A DNA stretch of 64,000 bases from Metarhizium brunneum (Eukaryota > Ascomycota > Sordariomycetes > Hypocreales > Clavicipitaceae). Below are positions 62,261 to 64,000 of this stretch, piece after piece. A program made the translations under genes and the position numbers. The notes beneath the pieces are model-generated. The model saw nothing but the letters and a program-made list of their open reading frames with translations. It was not told the DNA's origin and did not search any database. Where the stretch lies: the NCBI RefSeq assembly GCF_013426205.1, contig NC_089423.1, forward strand, positions 1,364,001 through 1,428,000, in the 5' to 3' direction. The number at the start of each line of letters is the position of its first letter. The stretch's first letter is position 1.

Positions 62261-62884
62261 GAGCTCATTCATGATGCATTCATTTGCCTGCCCGTCTTCA
62301 CCCATCATCGCCCATGCTCGCAGCAGCAGGCACAAGCGGCTGCCCGGCAGCGATAGCCGACTCCAGGATGGGCAAACACATTTGCGCTTTGTAATGTGAG
62401 CTGCGCGCTGCAAGCCGTGAACCGTGCGCTGTGCGCTGTGCGCTTTCCAATGTGTTCCGAGACATGTGAGCTTGCAGAACAACGACAGGCACAACATTGC
62501 ATGTCTGCATCTTCAGCTCGTGCCGGCACACAAAGCTTCATCCAGGCCCCCGTCCATGTCAGAGTCCCGCCCCCGCGATTCTGACATCAGAGTAGTACCA
62601 GCTACCCCACCTTCCCTTTTGTCCCGGTCCCGCCCCTCGAGCTCAAGTGTCATTTCATGTTTGGAACATGAGCTCAACAACCAAACTCCGTGACTGACTG
62701 GTGCACCGTTGATGGCAGTGCGGGGTCTGTCAATGTGAGAAAATGTGACACGACGTCGTCGTCCTGGCAAAGCTTTTGAGCTACCAAGACTTGTACCCCT
62801 TATGACAAAACGAGCCACAGCCGATGCATGGCTCTGCCACACCACGACAATTTTTTTTTTCTGGACTCGGCCAGACCAGACCCT

Positions 62885-62886
<2 letters not shown>

Positions 62887-62915
<29 letters not shown>
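62887..62915. repeat. Poly-T tract
   Basis: A run of 29 T residues in non-coding DNA, downstream of the coiled-coil gene on the opposite strand. Confidence 0.95.
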
Positions 62916-62917
<2 letters not shown>

Positions 62918-63033
62918 ACCCACACTCCCGCCAACACCCCTCCTCCCACCCCCCAAAAAATATTCCCGGGTCCGCAAGGCCTTCGGGATGGCGTGTGGCG
63001 TGCGATTTGATGCACATAACCCCTTCTTTCCAA

Positions 63034-64000
63034 CTACCTGGTCACTGGGTACGGCTGGTACTTGCAACCAGTCTCATATTCACCATCTGCCCCGTATAGC
63101 GCTGCTGTGTCTGGATTGTACATGTGTGCGTGTGTGCGCGGTACCGTAGAGTATGGCACGCCGTTGAACGCTGGCAACATGGCTGGCACCAGGCCTGGCG
63201 GCATGCGGCTTGGGGGCACAACTGGCTGCTCCGGTCCGGGTCCTGGCCCCCAGGGCTCAATGAAGCTTGATCTGCGGGTCTTTACGGACGAAGACGCCGT
63301 TGATGACTTGTCTTCGAACCTTCCCTTGAGTCGTTCTTTTTCTGCCGCCTGGAACTCCATCTTCTGGTTCATGTACTCGCTGTACGCTCTGGGCTCTTGA
63401 GATTCCTTGGCCTCCCTGGACCCCTCTCGACTCCTGCCCTGGTAGCCACGATCCTCGTGATGGTCCTTTCCGCTTGGCCTGTAGGATGCCCTTGTTCGGT
63501 CTGGGAGTGCGCTTGATGCAGAATGAGAACCAGTAGAACCGGCGCCGCTAGAGGTGGCCTGCGTGTTGTACCGTTCTTCCAAATCTTGGTGTTGCCTTAA
63601 AATTTCTTCATACTTGGCTGCGAGATCAAGGTTCGCGCTCCGGTAATCCTCGAGGCTGTTGAGTAAAGAGGCGTTTTCTTTCTTAGCAATCTGCAGCTGC
63701 GACTTATACGAGTCCCTTTGCTGCTTCAACTCATCCCTTTGCTCCTTCAACTCGTCCTTCTGTTGCTGCGTCTCCAGCAGCTTTTTGCTAACCTGCTCTA
63801 GGCGTGTCTTGTATCGGTCGCATTCAGAGTTGATTTTGTTCAATTCGGTATTAAATGCGGTGTCGCGAGCAGTGTCGTCGTATTCGCGACCTGCGCGTGC
63901 AACATTATCATCAGTTGGCGAGAGCACGGAAACTTGGCGCCGTGCTGGAATCGGACCCGGCTGCACCCCAGCGCCACTCGTCGTCTGAGCCCGGCGACCA
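63034..64000 (-). CDS. Coiled-coil protein, C-terminal part (cut by window edge)
   Basis: The frame is open from the right edge to the stop at 63034, 322 codons, with no start inside the window, so this is the 3' part of a longer gene. A basic, disordered segment (ARRQVSVLSPTDD) comes first. A coiled coil of about 100 residues follows, rich in Gln, Lys and Glu with repeated KDELKEQRDELKQQRD units. The tail is Ser/Gly/Arg-rich and ends in a Pro-rich and Tyr-containing stretch (RRSSFIEPWGPGPGPEQP). A structural or scaffold role (cytoskeleton, spindle pole, nucleus) is possible, but no family was recognised. Confidence 0.75.
   Translation of the reverse strand, partial: GRRAQTTSGAGVQPGPIPARRQVSVLSPTDDNVARAGREYDDTARDTAFNTELNKINSECDRYKTRLEQVSKKLLETQQQKDELKEQRDELKQQRDSYKSQLQIAKKENASLLNSLEDYRSANLDLAAKYEEILRQHQDLEERYNTQATSSGAGSTGSHSASSALPDRTRASYRPSGKDHHEDRGYQGRSREGSREAKESQEPRAYSEYMNQKMEFQAAEKERLKGRFEDKSSTASSSVKTRRSSFIEPWGPGPGPEQPVVPPSRMPPGLVPAMLPAFNGVPYSTVPRTHAHMYNPDTAALYGADGEYETGCKYQPYPVTR

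Larger units (their letters stand above)
61428..63033. other. Intergenic region with several simple repeats
   Basis: No gene is supported in about 1.6 kb. The first 80 bp form the leader of the PNPOx-fold gene, a run of CAC/CACCA units on its coding strand (61430-61505). A GACCA pentamer repeat of about seven units is at 62223-62260, a GTGCGCT repeat near 62425-62450, an AGGTAC/CCTAGG motif at about 62107, and a 29-T tract at 62887-62915. Confidence 0.7.

Overview
The window reads as chromosomal DNA of a filamentous ascomycete (Pezizomycotina, most likely Sordariomycetes and probably Hypocreales). The evidence is short introns (about 45-110 nt) with GT..AG ends and CTRAC branch sites, short intergenic distances in the right half, and a set of fungal housekeeping genes (i-AAA protease, ORC6, Sit4/PP6 phosphatase, TYW2, UPF3, Ssp120) mixed with fungal secreted and reductase genes. 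No CRISPR array, rRNA, tRNA, bacterial operon or intact transposon was seen. The species call is inference; no database was searched.

Positions 1-27.5 kb form a gene-poor block. I could not support a protein gene there. It holds low-complexity tracts and many short palindromic motifs, notably the 12-bp palindrome GTATGTACATAC (five exact copies by eye, plus many near copies), TACGGAGTA-type motifs and AGGTAC/CCTAGG palindromes. Its right end (about 25.7-27.5 kb) looks like the promoter and pyrimidine-rich leader of a four-finger C2H2 transcription factor gene (27537-28892).

From 31.9 to 41.2 kb lie a mitochondrial i-AAA protease (YME1/IAP-1 type), a single-pass membrane protein with an unresolved 5' end, and a Gre2-like NADPH-dependent reductase. 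From 41.4 to 48.5 kb lie a five-exon F-box protein, a classical short-chain dehydrogenase, a possible very small secreted protein and, divergent to it, a secreted intradiol-dioxygenase-like protein. From 48.6 to 57.4 kb is a compact housekeeping block: ORC6 (with an ACGCGT box just upstream of its start), the EF-hand secretory protein Ssp120, the wybutosine enzyme TYW2/Trm12, a Sit4/PP6 phosphatase with a large acidic insertion, and UPF3. From 58.7 to 64 kb are a secreted alpha/beta-hydrolase-like protein, a PNPOx-fold flavoprotein with a C-terminal membrane helix, and the C-terminal part of a coiled-coil protein that runs off the window.

Most intron positions were fixed by checking that the reading frame, splice sites and family motifs all agree across the junctions. 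The genes are independent housekeeping or accessory loci. No biosynthetic or defence cluster is apparent. The secreted dioxygenase, small secreted protein, hydrolase and reductases could contribute to metabolism of aromatic or host compounds, but that is inference.
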